Shown in pieces: positions 16,210 through 23,746 of a DNA stretch of 46,696 nucleotides (position 1 is the first letter of the stretch; every line of letters begins with the position of its first letter). The notes below the pieces were generated by a model. It ran no database searches and was not told the origin of the DNA. It saw nothing but the letters and a program-made list of their open reading frames with translations. A program made the position numbers and the translations under genes. The DNA lies in contig JAFTPT010000016.1 of assembly GCA_017463155.1 (NCBI GenBank), positions 1 to 46,696 on the forward strand, written 5' to 3'. The stretch is from Blautia sp. GTDB lineage: Bacteria > Bacillota > Clostridia > Lachnospirales > Lachnospiraceae.

Positions 16210-16305
16210 ATGAACGTAATCGAACTGATGACTGTTCTTGGATACACGTTTACTGTGTTTTTCGCTGGAGTCACCGTAGGTGCGTTTTTAAGCAAAAGAA
16301 AATGA
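16210..16305 (+). CDS. Small hydrophobic holin-like toxin, copy 2
   Basis: 31 residues, differing from copy 1 at three positions (N for D at 2, V for I at 21, V for L at 23), all conservative for a membrane helix with a SKRK tail. GGAGG sits nine bases before ATG 16210 and is again opposed by CCCTCC upstream, so translation is probably blocked in the full-length message. Conservation of the protein against drift at the leader suggests selection on the peptide. See copy 1 for the proposed role. Confidence 0.7.
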   Translation: MNVIELMTVLGYTFTVFFAGVTVGAFLSKRK

Positions 16306-16380
16306 CCGCCCCTAGCCCAAGGATTGCGGTCAATTTCTTTGAGTAACCAGGGCTGACCGTTTATCGGCAGCACCTTTCAT
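16294..16380 (-). ncRNA. Antisense antitoxin RNA, copy 2
   Basis: Predicted from the promoter at 16387-16415. It overlaps the 3' end of toxin copy 2. The hairpin arms (16294-16308 and about 16327-16340) differ by one base pair and a shorter end compared with copy 1. Enough sequence difference exists from copy 1 that each RNA may prefer its own toxin. Confidence 0.6.
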
Positions 16381-16386
16381 GCATCT

Positions 16387-16415
16387 ACTATAGCATATGG
16401 AATCTGATATGTCAA
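16387..16415 (-). promoter_or_regulatory. Consensus promoter of antisense RNA copy 2
   Basis: On the minus strand TTGACA (complement of 16410-16415), a 17-base spacer, TATAGT (complement of 16387-16392). Confidence 0.85.
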
Positions 16416-16520
16416 TTGCAGCGGGGCGGTCTGGAATTCGTATATGGGAGAGTATTCTGGAATTCGTAAAAATTACAAGCGCTCATAATGAGAAAAACAG
16501 GTTTTCAAATAATTAACTGG

Positions 16521-16560
16521 ATTGCCCCCGTTTCGTTGAGGAGACGGGGGCAATAATGTT
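16521..16560 (+). terminator. Strong hairpin upstream of the XRE operon
   Basis: A perfect 11-bp stem (ATTGCCCCCGT at 16521-16531 with ACGGGGGCAAT at 16544-16554), followed by AATGTT. It insulates the XRE operon from the toxin units. Confidence 0.65.
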
Positions 16561-16567
16561 ATGATAG

Positions 16568-16581
16568 CTGTATCGATACAG
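16568..16581. promoter_or_regulatory. Perfect 14-bp palindrome, candidate operator
   Basis: CTGTATCGATACAG is its own complement and lies about 100 bases upstream of the XRE gene promoter. XRE-type dimers bind such dyads. The distance from the -35 element (about 100 bases) is a weakness, so the link to this regulator is inference. Confidence 0.35.
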
Positions 16582-16683
16582 AAACAACATATACGCTCGT
16601 TCTCGCAGCCTTTCTGTAAAATGAAGGCATGGAGCTTTCCAGAATACGATATGTAAAAAATGAACACAATGATTCTGACGTTA

Positions 16684-16712
16684 TTGACAATTATAGACAC
16701 ATTGATTATAAT
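16684..16712 (+). promoter_or_regulatory. Perfect consensus promoter of the XRE-ImmA operon
   Basis: TTGACA at 16684-16689, a 17-base spacer, TATAAT at 16707-16712. Transcription should begin near 16719, which excludes an ATG at 16629 as the start of the XRE protein. Confidence 0.9.
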
Positions 16713-16754
16713 AAAAATGATAGTGATCATTTAGTTATGGAAATGGAGAGTTGT

Positions 16755-17279
16755 ATGCTTTCAAGATGGGTTTTAACGGAAGAAGAACGGGACAAATACA
16801 TAGATGCATTGACGGAAGAACTCACGGTGCTCCGGGTAAAGGTGGGTATCTCGCAGAGTGATCTGTGCAATATGATCGGTGTATCCAGACAGACTTACTC
16901 CGCAATCGAGAACAGCCGTAAACGGATGACATGGCCGACTTACCTGTCGTTGGTTTATTTTTATGACTCCATGAGTGCCACGCGGGACATGCTGCGGAGT
17001 TCTCCTGCATATCCAAAGGAACTGCTGTATCGTCTGAATGATGGAAAGAGCCCGGAGGCAGGCCTTTTTGGACAGACGGACTTGAACGACATACTGAAAG
17101 AACTGGATGACCAGGCCATGCATTCTCTTCGTACAATGATTCTGGTAGAATATGCGCGCTGCAAGAAGCTGCCGGGAGATGTTGTAGTGAAAGCCTATGA
17201 AGGGGTGAATTTTATGGAGGCTGCCCCGGACGCTGCTACAGAAACCGCATTGCAGAATATCAGGAACAGAAAGAAATGA
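16755..17279 (+). CDS. XRE-family transcriptional regulator
   Basis: 174 residues from ATG 16755. The helix-turn-helix is at about residues 20-75 (LRVKVGISQSDLCNMIGVSRQTYSAIENSRKRMTWPTYLSL); the rest is a helical C-terminal part of unknown role. The start is placed by GGAG six bases upstream and by the consensus promoter at 16684-16712; two other ATGs (16737, 16743) lack a ribosome site. The stop overlaps the ImmA gene start in ATGA, so the two are coupled. This pairing of XRE repressor and ImmA peptidase is the classic switch of ICEBs1 and related elements, where the peptidase destroys the repressor. No integrase is visible near it. Confidence 0.85.
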   Translation: MLSRWVLTEEERDKYIDALTEELTVLRVKVGISQSDLCNMIGVSRQTYSAIENSRKRMTWPTYLSLVYFYDSMSATRDMLRSSPAYPKELLYRLNDGKSPEAGLFGQTDLNDILKELDDQAMHSLRTMILVEYARCKKLPGDVVVKAYEGVNFMEAAPDAATETALQNIRNRKK

Positions 17280-17953
17280 ACAGCACAGAGATAAAGAAGC
17301 TGGTTCGAAGATTCCGGTCCGAGTACAAAATAAAAGAAGTCACGGCAAGTTCTTTGGAAACAATATTTCAGAAGCAGGGTTTTACGATCGTGGAATTTAA
17401 TCCGGTATTGAATGACCCTGATGTTTCCACGGTTATAGAGAATCTTGGCCTGACGGACATGGTTCGCCGCTCAAACGGATTTCTTTATATGGATTCGAAC
17501 TACCGCCTGGTTTTTGTAAATGAAAAGCTGAACGAGGATGAGCGGAAGATCGTTCTGGCACATGAAGAAGGTCATTATCTTTGCGGACATGCATTTACAA
17601 GAGAAGTTGTGGGTCGGAATGTGGCTGAAGAACAGGAGGCGAATGAGTTTTCTCATTACCTGTTACAGGATCCGGTCAATGTCCGCGCATCAAGGGCAAT
17701 ATCCCGTTACAAAAAGCCGTTGATCATCGGTGCCGTTGTAGCCGGGCTTGCGGGCGGAGGCAGTGCGGTCTCCCGGGAATACCGTGAGCAACAGTTGTAC
17801 CAAGGTGAGTACTATGTGACTATGCATGGGGAGAAATATCACAAAAAGAATTGCGTAACGATCGAAGGACATGAAGTCAGACGATTGACAAAGGAAGATG
17901 TTGAATCGGGCAAATATGAACCGTGCAGCGTCTGCCAGCCGGACGAGGATTAA
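17276..17953 (+). CDS. ImmA/IrrE-type metallopeptidase with membrane span and Cys/His tail
   Basis: 225 residues. The zinc-peptidase core is at about 85-130: LAHEEGHYLCGH (HExxH) and a downstream EEQEANEFSHYLL helix supplying the third ligand. A membrane span (KPLIIGAVVAGLAGGGSAVS, about 146-165) and a terminal module with KYHKKNC and YEPCSVC follow. Ordinary ImmA proteins are soluble and lack both additions. The C-terminal Cys/His module is shared with the next protein and the Ig-like protein, suggesting a common ligand or metal. The topology puts either the peptidase or the module outside; cytosolic peptidase with external module is more likely given an XRE target. The gene overlaps the XRE gene by four bases and is followed by the MBL gene after 16. 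Confidence 0.85.
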   Translation: MNSTEIKKLVRRFRSEYKIKEVTASSLETIFQKQGFTIVEFNPVLNDPDVSTVIENLGLTDMVRRSNGFLYMDSNYRLVFVNEKLNEDERKIVLAHEEGHYLCGHAFTREVVGRNVAEEQEANEFSHYLLQDPVNVRASRAISRYKKPLIIGAVVAGLAGGGSAVSREYREQQLYQGEYYVTMHGEKYHKKNCVTIEGHEVRRLTKEDVESGKYEPCSVCQPDED

Positions 17954-17969
17954 AAACGAGGTGTTTTGA

Positions 17970-19082
17970 GTGAAGAGATTTATACATGCAGTATATACCC
18001 TTCTTTTGATGCTTGCTCTCCTGGGAACCATCAGCACGGTTCGTGCAGCGGAACCATTCGAAGTGCATGTGCTGGATGTGGGACAGGGACAGGCGGTACT
18101 GATTGAAGCAGACGAGCACTTTATGCTGATCGACGGTGGTGGTAGAAGCGCCTCTTCCTTTGTAATCAGTTATCTGAAACAGCATGGAGTAGATGAACTG
18201 GATTATGCTGTGGTTTCTCATTATGATGAAGATCATATGAGCGGGATTATCGGTGTATTAAATGTATTTCCGGTCAATATCCTTCTGCTGCCGGGATATG
18301 CCGGAGATGGAGATCTGTACCAGTCGCTGGCAGTAGCTGCACTTTCAAATGGATGTGCGATCCTTCATCCGGATACAGGAATGCTTTTATCTCTAGGCAC
18401 GGGACAGATCGATGTGGTCGGACCCGTGAGATCAGACTATCCAACAGACAATAACAGATCTCTGGGATTCCGAATTGGGTATGGAGACACACATGTGCTT
18501 GTATGCGGAGATGCGGAGCAGGACAGTGAGATCGATATGGCCGACAGTGGTCAAGACCTTTCAGCCGATGTTTATGTGGCAGATCACCATGGCAGCAGTA
18601 CCTCCAGTATGGATGCGTTTCTGGAGTCAGTCAATCCTGCTTACGCGATCATCAGCTGCGGGCAGGACAATGGATACGGACATCCATCCATGGAAACGCT
18701 GCAGCGGCTGCAGAATCGTGCAATCTCCATGTTCAGAACGGATGACCAGGGGACGATTGTAGCCTGCTCAGATGGCACAGACATCTGGTTTGAATTACCT
18801 CCTTCAGATAACTGGGCAGCAGGGAGTGGTTCTGTTGCATTGGAAATGGAGCCGGTTGAATCAGAGACTTTGATTACCAGACAGGTGAATACCGAAGATG
18901 CAGATGGTCAGCAAAACGATGCAGAATTCCGGTATGTCTGTAATACAAACACGAAGAAGTTCCATGAGCCGGATTGCAGCAGCGTTGAAAAGATAAAAGA
19001 GAAAAACCGGCTGAACACGAATCTCACCAGGGATGAGCTGATTGCTGAAGGGTATGAACCATGCGGGAACTGTAAACCGTAG
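17970..19082 (+). CDS. Secreted ComEC-like metallo-beta-lactamase-fold protein
   Basis: 370 residues starting at GTG with GAGGTG ahead of it. A signal peptide (residues 1-26, LLLMLALLGTISTVRA-AE) precedes an MBL domain (about 30-270): VLDVGQGQAVLIE, LIDGGG, SHYDEDHMSG (the metal-binding SHxDxDH form of ComEC/Rec2 proteins), VCGDAEQDSE and DHHGSSTS. Free-standing ComEC-like MBL proteins are thought to be nucleases or phosphodiesterases acting outside the cell. The last 45 residues hold CNTNTKKFHEPDC and GYEPCGNC, the same small module as in the ImmA and Ig-like proteins. Position in the operon after ImmA implies common control by XRE. Confidence 0.85.
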   Translation: MKRFIHAVYTLLLMLALLGTISTVRAAEPFEVHVLDVGQGQAVLIEADEHFMLIDGGGRSASSFVISYLKQHGVDELDYAVVSHYDEDHMSGIIGVLNVFPVNILLLPGYAGDGDLYQSLAVAALSNGCAILHPDTGMLLSLGTGQIDVVGPVRSDYPTDNNRSLGFRIGYGDTHVLVCGDAEQDSEIDMADSGQDLSADVYVADHHGSSTSSMDAFLESVNPAYAIISCGQDNGYGHPSMETLQRLQNRAISMFRTDDQGTIVACSDGTDIWFELPPSDNWAAGSGSVALEMEPVESETLITRQVNTEDADGQQNDAEFRYVCNTNTKKFHEPDCSSVEKIKEKNRLNTNLTRDELIAEGYEPCGNCKP

Positions 19083-19136
19083 TGAATAAAGAGAGTAGCA
19101 GCATATGCAATAATAAGGAACGAAGGAGGCCTCAGA

Positions 19137-20234
19137 ATGAAAAAGCAAATTGGTTTACTATTGGCATTATGTCTGATGACTGCACATGGAACCAGTGTAT
19201 CTGGCTCTGACATAACGTATGTTGAAGATCATATTGGCAGCTTATACTATGAGGTCCCGAACATAGCATCAGATCAGATTCGTGAAAACGAAGATAGTAA
19301 GTTTTATAATGGAGATGGCTATATAATCGGAACAATGTTCACTCCTCTTGATATGGACGTCTCAGGTACGGCTACCACAGCGTATGCGGATGCAATCTGG
19401 TGCGGGGATGGTGTTGGTATCCTTTTGGTGACATTCCCGAAGGATTCCTCAGAGCAAATGAAAACGACGTGTAAAGAAATTTTCGAACATATGGGTCAGA
19501 CCGTATATTCGGAAGACTGGACAGAAGAACCGACGGGAATCACCTTTGAGGGCACCTCGAGTACGAATGATGAAGAGCCTGCTTCATTGATCTCTGCAGC
19601 AGGTGCCTCTCGGGAGACATCAACAGGATCAGCTTCAACAGGCGAAGCAAATGCCCTGTCCCGTGCAGAATCGTATTTGAAATTCTCCGCATTTTCACAT
19701 GAAGGCCTTGTTGATCAGCTTGAATTTGAAGGCTTTTCTCATGAAGAAGCCGTGTATGGAGCTGATCATTGTGGAGCAGATTGGAATGAGCAGGCAGCTC
19801 AGAAAGCGAAATCCTATCTGTCGTTTTCTTCATTCTCAAAGAGCAGCCTGATTGAACAATTAGAATATGAGGGCTTTACTAATGAACAGGCTGAATATGG
19901 AGCCGAACACTGTGGAAGCGATTGGGATGGCTCTCAGACTGGCGTTTCAGCGGGGATGGAGAATGCACTTAAGAAGGCGGAATCTTATCTGAAATATTCT
20001 GCATTTTCCTATGAAGGCCTGGTCGATCAACTGGAATTTGAGGACTTCTCTCATGAGGAAGCCGTATACGGAGCTGATAACTGCGGAGCGGATTGGAATG
20101 AGCAGGCTGCTCTAAAGGCAGAATCTTATCTGAAGTATTCTTCATTTTCAAGAAGTGATCTGATCGGACAGCTGGAATTTGACGGCTTTACACATGCACA
20201 GGCGGAATACGGAGTGAATGCGGTGGGGTATTGA
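19137..20234 (+). CDS. Ltp-type repeat protein (four host-cell-surface lipoprotein repeats)
   Basis: 365 residues. A signal peptide (residues 1-22) has no clean lipobox. A globular region of about 110 residues and a Ser/Thr-rich linker lead to four tandem repeats of about 45-50 residues (from about residue 170 to the end) of the form SYLKFSAFSHEGLVDQLEFE, GFSHEEAVYGADHCGADWNE. These match the Ltp repeat family (PF07553 type). In phage TP-J34 the Ltp lipoprotein blocks phage DNA injection. Repeats 1 and 3 are most alike, as are 2 and 4, which suggests duplication of a pair. AAGGAGG lies seven bases before the ATG. Likely role is surface binding or superinfection exclusion, by analogy only. Confidence 0.75.
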   Translation: MKKQIGLLLALCLMTAHGTSVSGSDITYVEDHIGSLYYEVPNIASDQIRENEDSKFYNGDGYIIGTMFTPLDMDVSGTATTAYADAIWCGDGVGILLVTFPKDSSEQMKTTCKEIFEHMGQTVYSEDWTEEPTGITFEGTSSTNDEEPASLISAAGASRETSTGSASTGEANALSRAESYLKFSAFSHEGLVDQLEFEGFSHEEAVYGADHCGADWNEQAAQKAKSYLSFSSFSKSSLIEQLEYEGFTNEQAEYGAEHCGSDWDGSQTGVSAGMENALKKAESYLKYSAFSYEGLVDQLEFEDFSHEEAVYGADNCGADWNEQAALKAESYLKYSSFSRSDLIGQLEFDGFTHAQAEYGVNAVGY

Positions 20235-20510
20235 TGCCTTATCTGGGAGCATCATCAGTTTATGAGAGAAAAATGAAATAATAGAAGATGGATTAAATGA
20301 TAAAGTAGCCGAAGACATAACAGTAGAGAAACCAAAACACGAGAGGATTACTTTTCTTACCAGCTTTAAGCGTTCAACAGGTTTTACTTGACGCTTGGCA
20401 GGGCAAGAAACTCTTTAGGGAATTGTAAGTATTGATCCTAAGAAAAAACGTATTGTACCTGGTTTTTTAACCTGAAATGACTAAACACATTAAAAGATCG
20501 GAGTTTACAG
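20235..20510. other. AT-rich intergenic region without a clear gene
   Basis: 276 bases between the Ltp gene and the 11-residue-repeat gene. It has no convincing gene. CCTGGTTTTTTAACCTG near 20459 is a small inverted repeat. A TTGACG near 20388 lacks a good -10 partner. From here to about 23.7 kb base composition becomes clearly richer in A+T than the flanks. Confidence 0.4.
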
Positions 20511-21695
20511 ATGAAAAAGAAAGAATGTGTACTACTTTTGACGGTCGTTTTGTTGGCTTCTACTTCTGTGCATCAAGTGATTGCAATGCCTGATTTATCT
20601 GGTTTGATTGAGGCTGCTTCTGAAACGGTAGCGGGTGTTTCTGCAACTGCTGAGAGTGCAAAAGAAGCGGTAACCAGTGCTGCGGGAGACGCAGGAGAAG
20701 TTATTTCTGGTGCGGCTAGTCAGGCGGGAGAAACTATTTCTAATGTTGCAGGCCAAGCAGGGGAAGCTTTAACTAACGCTGCTGGACAGACGGGAGAACT
20801 AATACTTAATACTGCAGAGCAGGCTGGAGAATTAGCATCAGGTGCAGCAAAAAAGATTGGAGATACTGCAGTAGTAGCAATAACTCAGGTTCAAGATATT
20901 TCATCTGGATTTGCGTCAAAAGCGGAAGATGTAATATCGGTATGGGCAGAGAACGCAGGAAATACAGCTGATAATATTAAGAAGATGGCTAGTGAAGCAG
21001 GAGTGACAATTCAAGAGAATGCTACTGATTTAGGAACTCTTACCATGGAAGAAGTGTCCAAATTGACCAAAACGGCTGGAGGATTTGCTGATAAAACCAT
21101 TAGTACAGTTTCAAGTGCTTCAGATCTTGTAATTGATCAAGCAGGACATGTAATTAATCTTGCTGCAGTAGGAATGGGCCAAGTGACGAAAAGCGCAGAA
21201 GAAGCCGTTGAAGTTCTAAAACAACATGGTGCGACTTTAGTGGAAATTGCTAACGAGGCAGTTGCTGAAATTGATTTAGATGATGAGAACAACTGGGAGA
21301 TAGCCAGAGAAAAAGTAGATTATGCTATTGAGAAAGCTGTTAATGCAGGAGTGATTGGAAGAAAACTTGATATGGACACTGTACATTGTGTTACGCGAAT
21401 AGTGTTCGGGGCGATGATGTATGGACATCAGTATTCTTCCGGGCGTATTACCCTTGGTAAATTCGCAACGTCAATGTCGGAAGTACTCATCAGGGAAGGA
21501 CTTCCTACAGGTGTTGGATTTGTAGTAAACCGTTTGTTTCCGGAAGCCAGCGGTATGGCAAAAGATGCAGTCTATTATTTCATTGCCGTAGCGTATGGCG
21601 ATAAGTCTGGCGATGAAATCCAACAGGAAGAGGAAGCTTTATTAAAAGTCGGAAATGAAGAGATGGCAGATCTTGTGGTTAATCAAGGTAAATAG
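20511..21695 (+). CDS. Secreted Ala-rich protein with 11-residue amphipathic repeats
   Basis: 394 residues. A signal peptide (MKKKECVLLLTVVLLASTSV, cleavage near VIA-MP) is followed by about 200 residues of amphipathic helix. The clearest part has five tandem 11-residue units (AGEVISGAASQ, AGETISNVAGQ, AGEALTNAAGQ, TGELILNTAEQ, AGELASGAAKK), the period found in LEA proteins, synuclein and lipid-droplet proteins that lie flat on membranes. From about residue 255 a different, globular domain begins (VDYAIEKAVNAGVIGRKLDM, then CVTRIVFGAMMYGHQYSSG). I do not recognise a family for the whole. It is probably the first gene of an AT-rich operon. A lipid-interacting secreted protein is the most likely role, as inference. 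Confidence 0.65.
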   Translation: MKKKECVLLLTVVLLASTSVHQVIAMPDLSGLIEAASETVAGVSATAESAKEAVTSAAGDAGEVISGAASQAGETISNVAGQAGEALTNAAGQTGELILNTAEQAGELASGAAKKIGDTAVVAITQVQDISSGFASKAEDVISVWAENAGNTADNIKKMASEAGVTIQENATDLGTLTMEEVSKLTKTAGGFADKTISTVSSASDLVIDQAGHVINLAAVGMGQVTKSAEEAVEVLKQHGATLVEIANEAVAEIDLDDENNWEIAREKVDYAIEKAVNAGVIGRKLDMDTVHCVTRIVFGAMMYGHQYSSGRITLGKFATSMSEVLIREGLPTGVGFVVNRLFPEASGMAKDAVYYFIAVAYGDKSGDEIQQEEEALLKVGNEEMADLVVNQGK

Positions 21696-21717
21696 GACTG
21701 GAAGGTGGTTTTGAAAG

Positions 21718-22551
21718 ATGGCTAATTTCTCTCAAGTTGATAATTATTTGAATAAAGGATCAGCTACTTTATTGACTATAACAAAAATGATAGAAGGGAT
21801 TATGACAGGCTATAGTCTGTTTCTTCTATGGCGCACATTATCTCCAATAATCAAGGAAGTGATGCAAGGCTCCATTGATTTTATAGAAATTCTTAAGCAG
21901 CTTGGCTCGGAATTAGGGCTGACAGACTCTATTTTTAATGGTTGGTTGGATGTGACTACTGTCGGCATGGTGTTTTCTTCTATTATGTATTTTGGATTGT
22001 TTATTGCTATAGTTGTAGAAATGCTGATGATCGTAATTGAGAGTATCTCTCTGCTTATTCTTAGAGTAACGAGGTCAGGAGCTGCGGTAGTTAAAACTTT
22101 ACATCAGTTTTATTTGGCCTTTGACATAGTTCATTTATTATGGATGGGTTACGCAACGTTCTTGTATTTCCAGAACAATCAGCAAAATAGTACGGGAAAA
22201 AGCTTAATAATAGCCCTGGTCATCATAGGAATTGTCTATCTAATTGTAATGTTATTGCATATATGCTACCATAAAGATATTGCGATGGCTATGTCAACGG
22301 TTAGTTATGAGATAAGAGAGGGAAAGACAGGAGACCTCAAAAAGACTCATTTATCAGGAATCAGTTTTCTATTTGGGACTCCGTATATGTTCATTCTTGT
22401 TATGGTAGTAGTCGATATGTTTAAAGCGCAACCGTCTTTGCGGGAAATGTCAAGGGGACAATTAGCGATTACAATTACAATTCTTGCAGTTTTTGTAATT
22501 AAACACTTATCAATTTGCTTCTGCAATAGGAATCTGAAAGCTGCAAGGTAG
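21718..22551 (+). CDS. Multi-pass membrane protein of unknown function
   Basis: 277 residues with five or six hydrophobic segments: about 16-38, 78-112 (long, perhaps two), 130-150, 163-187, 213-235 and 248-270. A charged loop (residues 188-212, with YEIREGKTGDLKKTH) lies between the last pairs. There is no recognisable transporter or enzyme motif. The start follows GGAAGGTGG with a rather long spacing. It lies 22 bases after the 11-residue-repeat gene, so the two are probably expressed together; the repeat protein might act at the membrane near it. Confidence 0.6.
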   Translation: MANFSQVDNYLNKGSATLLTITKMIEGIMTGYSLFLLWRTLSPIIKEVMQGSIDFIEILKQLGSELGLTDSIFNGWLDVTTVGMVFSSIMYFGLFIAIVVEMLMIVIESISLLILRVTRSGAAVVKTLHQFYLAFDIVHLLWMGYATFLYFQNNQQNSTGKSLIIALVIIGIVYLIVMLLHICYHKDIAMAMSTVSYEIREGKTGDLKKTHLSGISFLFGTPYMFILVMVVVDMFKAQPSLREMSRGQLAITITILAVFVIKHLSICFCNRNLKAAR

Positions 22552-22708
22552 CACTTCTTGAAGATTATTTCTTCTGTATTTGTAATAATTGCCGGAATTA
22601 CCTTTAGACTGGGGCTTCAGCCCTATATTAGCTAAGTAGATAACCCGAGTCGGTAGGATTGCTTGCTATGAGCATGGTAATGCATATATTGGCAGTACTG
22701 CTTTAATC

Positions 22709-23725
22709 ATGCCTGTGCAGATACGAGCCTATAGCATAGATAAGGATTCTCTGTATAACGGAAAAACAATCGACGAGATGGAAGAAAACTATGGGGGTCG
22801 CCTCCAAATCGAAAGTGTGTATAGAGATGGGCAAGAGCTTGAGCTTAAGCAAAGTCAAGTGGTAAGGGCGTCGGACGTAATCGTTATAGTGGGAGAAATA
22901 CAAGATATTGATTCTTTTGATGATAATGGCTTAACAGAAACTACCGATGAGAAGTATCTATCTTTTGAGATGTCAAAACTTGAGATAGTTGTATCGGAGA
23001 AGAAAGTCGAGAAGATATTATACAAACTATCAGATAAGGGTATTCGGATTAATAGAATTCGCAGACGCGGTAAGGATATCCCGATTTCGGAAGATCTGTT
23101 TGCTGAAAAGGGCGATATAATATCTGTTACCGGTAGGACTCAGGCGATAAAAAAGAGTATAGAAGATATCGGTTATATCAAAGATGATGGGGATGTTGCA
23201 GACGTTCCATTACTTCTATTATCAATCGCTCTTGCAATTCCGATTGGCTTAATCAGCTTTCCAGGCACATCATTATCGCTGGGTACCAGCTGTTGCGCAC
23301 TTATAATCGGGATGATAGTAGGATGTGCGCATGATTCAAAGCCTAGGATTGGATATATTCCCACAGGAGCTAAGTGGTTTCTTAGAAGTATCGGCTTGAA
23401 TCTTTTTATTGCAGCTACTGCTTTAGAGAGACCTTTATTACCGAGTGAAATATTCAATGTTCAAAACATCTATGTCGTGCTGGCTGGTATTATTTCTATC
23501 GTTGTACCTGCAGCACTTGCAGTATTGTTCGGAAGGATAGTACTACGCCTTGCCCCGGCGGATTTATATGGCGGGCTGTGTGGATGTGCGACTTCAACAC
23601 CTGCATTAAACTCTCTGTCAGAGGTTACAGGCAGTACTATTTTTACTGTTGGATATGCCCCGGCTTACGTAACAAGTAATATCTGCTTGACCTTGGTTGG
23701 AGCCATACTTATGACATTATTATAA
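22709..23725 (+). CDS. Half-size AspT/YidE-type transporter (two RCK_C domains plus one membrane half)
   Basis: 338 residues. Two regulatory TrkA-C (RCK_C) domains are at about 5-75 and 85-155 (for example KVEKILYKLSDKGIRINRIR, then DIPISEDLFAEKGDIISVTG). A membrane half with the AspT/YidE signature (DVPLLLLSIALAIPIGLISF, GGLCGCATSTPALNSL, VGYAPAYVTSNICL) follows to the end. Full family members of about 550 residues have an additional membrane half before the RCK_C domains, which is absent here. Upstream in the same frame only 23 codons follow a stop at 22637 and no ribosome site is visible before ATG 22709. It is either a 5'-truncated remnant or a half-transporter that must pair with another protein such as the preceding membrane protein. 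Confidence 0.7.
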   Translation: MPVQIRAYSIDKDSLYNGKTIDEMEENYGGRLQIESVYRDGQELELKQSQVVRASDVIVIVGEIQDIDSFDDNGLTETTDEKYLSFEMSKLEIVVSEKKVEKILYKLSDKGIRINRIRRRGKDIPISEDLFAEKGDIISVTGRTQAIKKSIEDIGYIKDDGDVADVPLLLLSIALAIPIGLISFPGTSLSLGTSCCALIIGMIVGCAHDSKPRIGYIPTGAKWFLRSIGLNLFIAATALERPLLPSEIFNVQNIYVVLAGIISIVVPAALAVLFGRIVLRLAPADLYGGLCGCATSTPALNSLSEVTGSTIFTVGYAPAYVTSNICLTLVGAILMTLL

Positions 23726-23746
23726 TTAGAAGCAGGTGTAAGCTAA

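Larger units (their letters stand above)
16013..16417 (+). repeat. Direct repeat copy B: second type I toxin/antitoxin unit
   Basis: Second copy of the unit at 15195-15600, with the same order of parts. Differences include a leader hairpin (GCCCTCTGCGGAGGGC) that is here followed directly by TTTTCTT and so resembles an early terminator, and an imperfect lower half of the 3' hairpin. Confidence 0.8.

Noticed and set aside
16629-16754. Longer N-terminus for the XRE regulator from ATG 16629
   Set aside because: A perfect promoter lies downstream of that ATG at 16684-16712, and the ribosome site fits ATG 16755.
16755-17953. Integrated conjugative element or prophage core around XRE-ImmA
   Set aside because: No integrase, relaxase, replication or structural gene is visible on either side, so only the regulatory pair can be supported.
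22552-22708. First membrane half of the AspT-type protein in the upstream gap
   Set aside because: Only 157 bases with stops in the relevant frame; far too short for a membrane half, and no family motif is seen.
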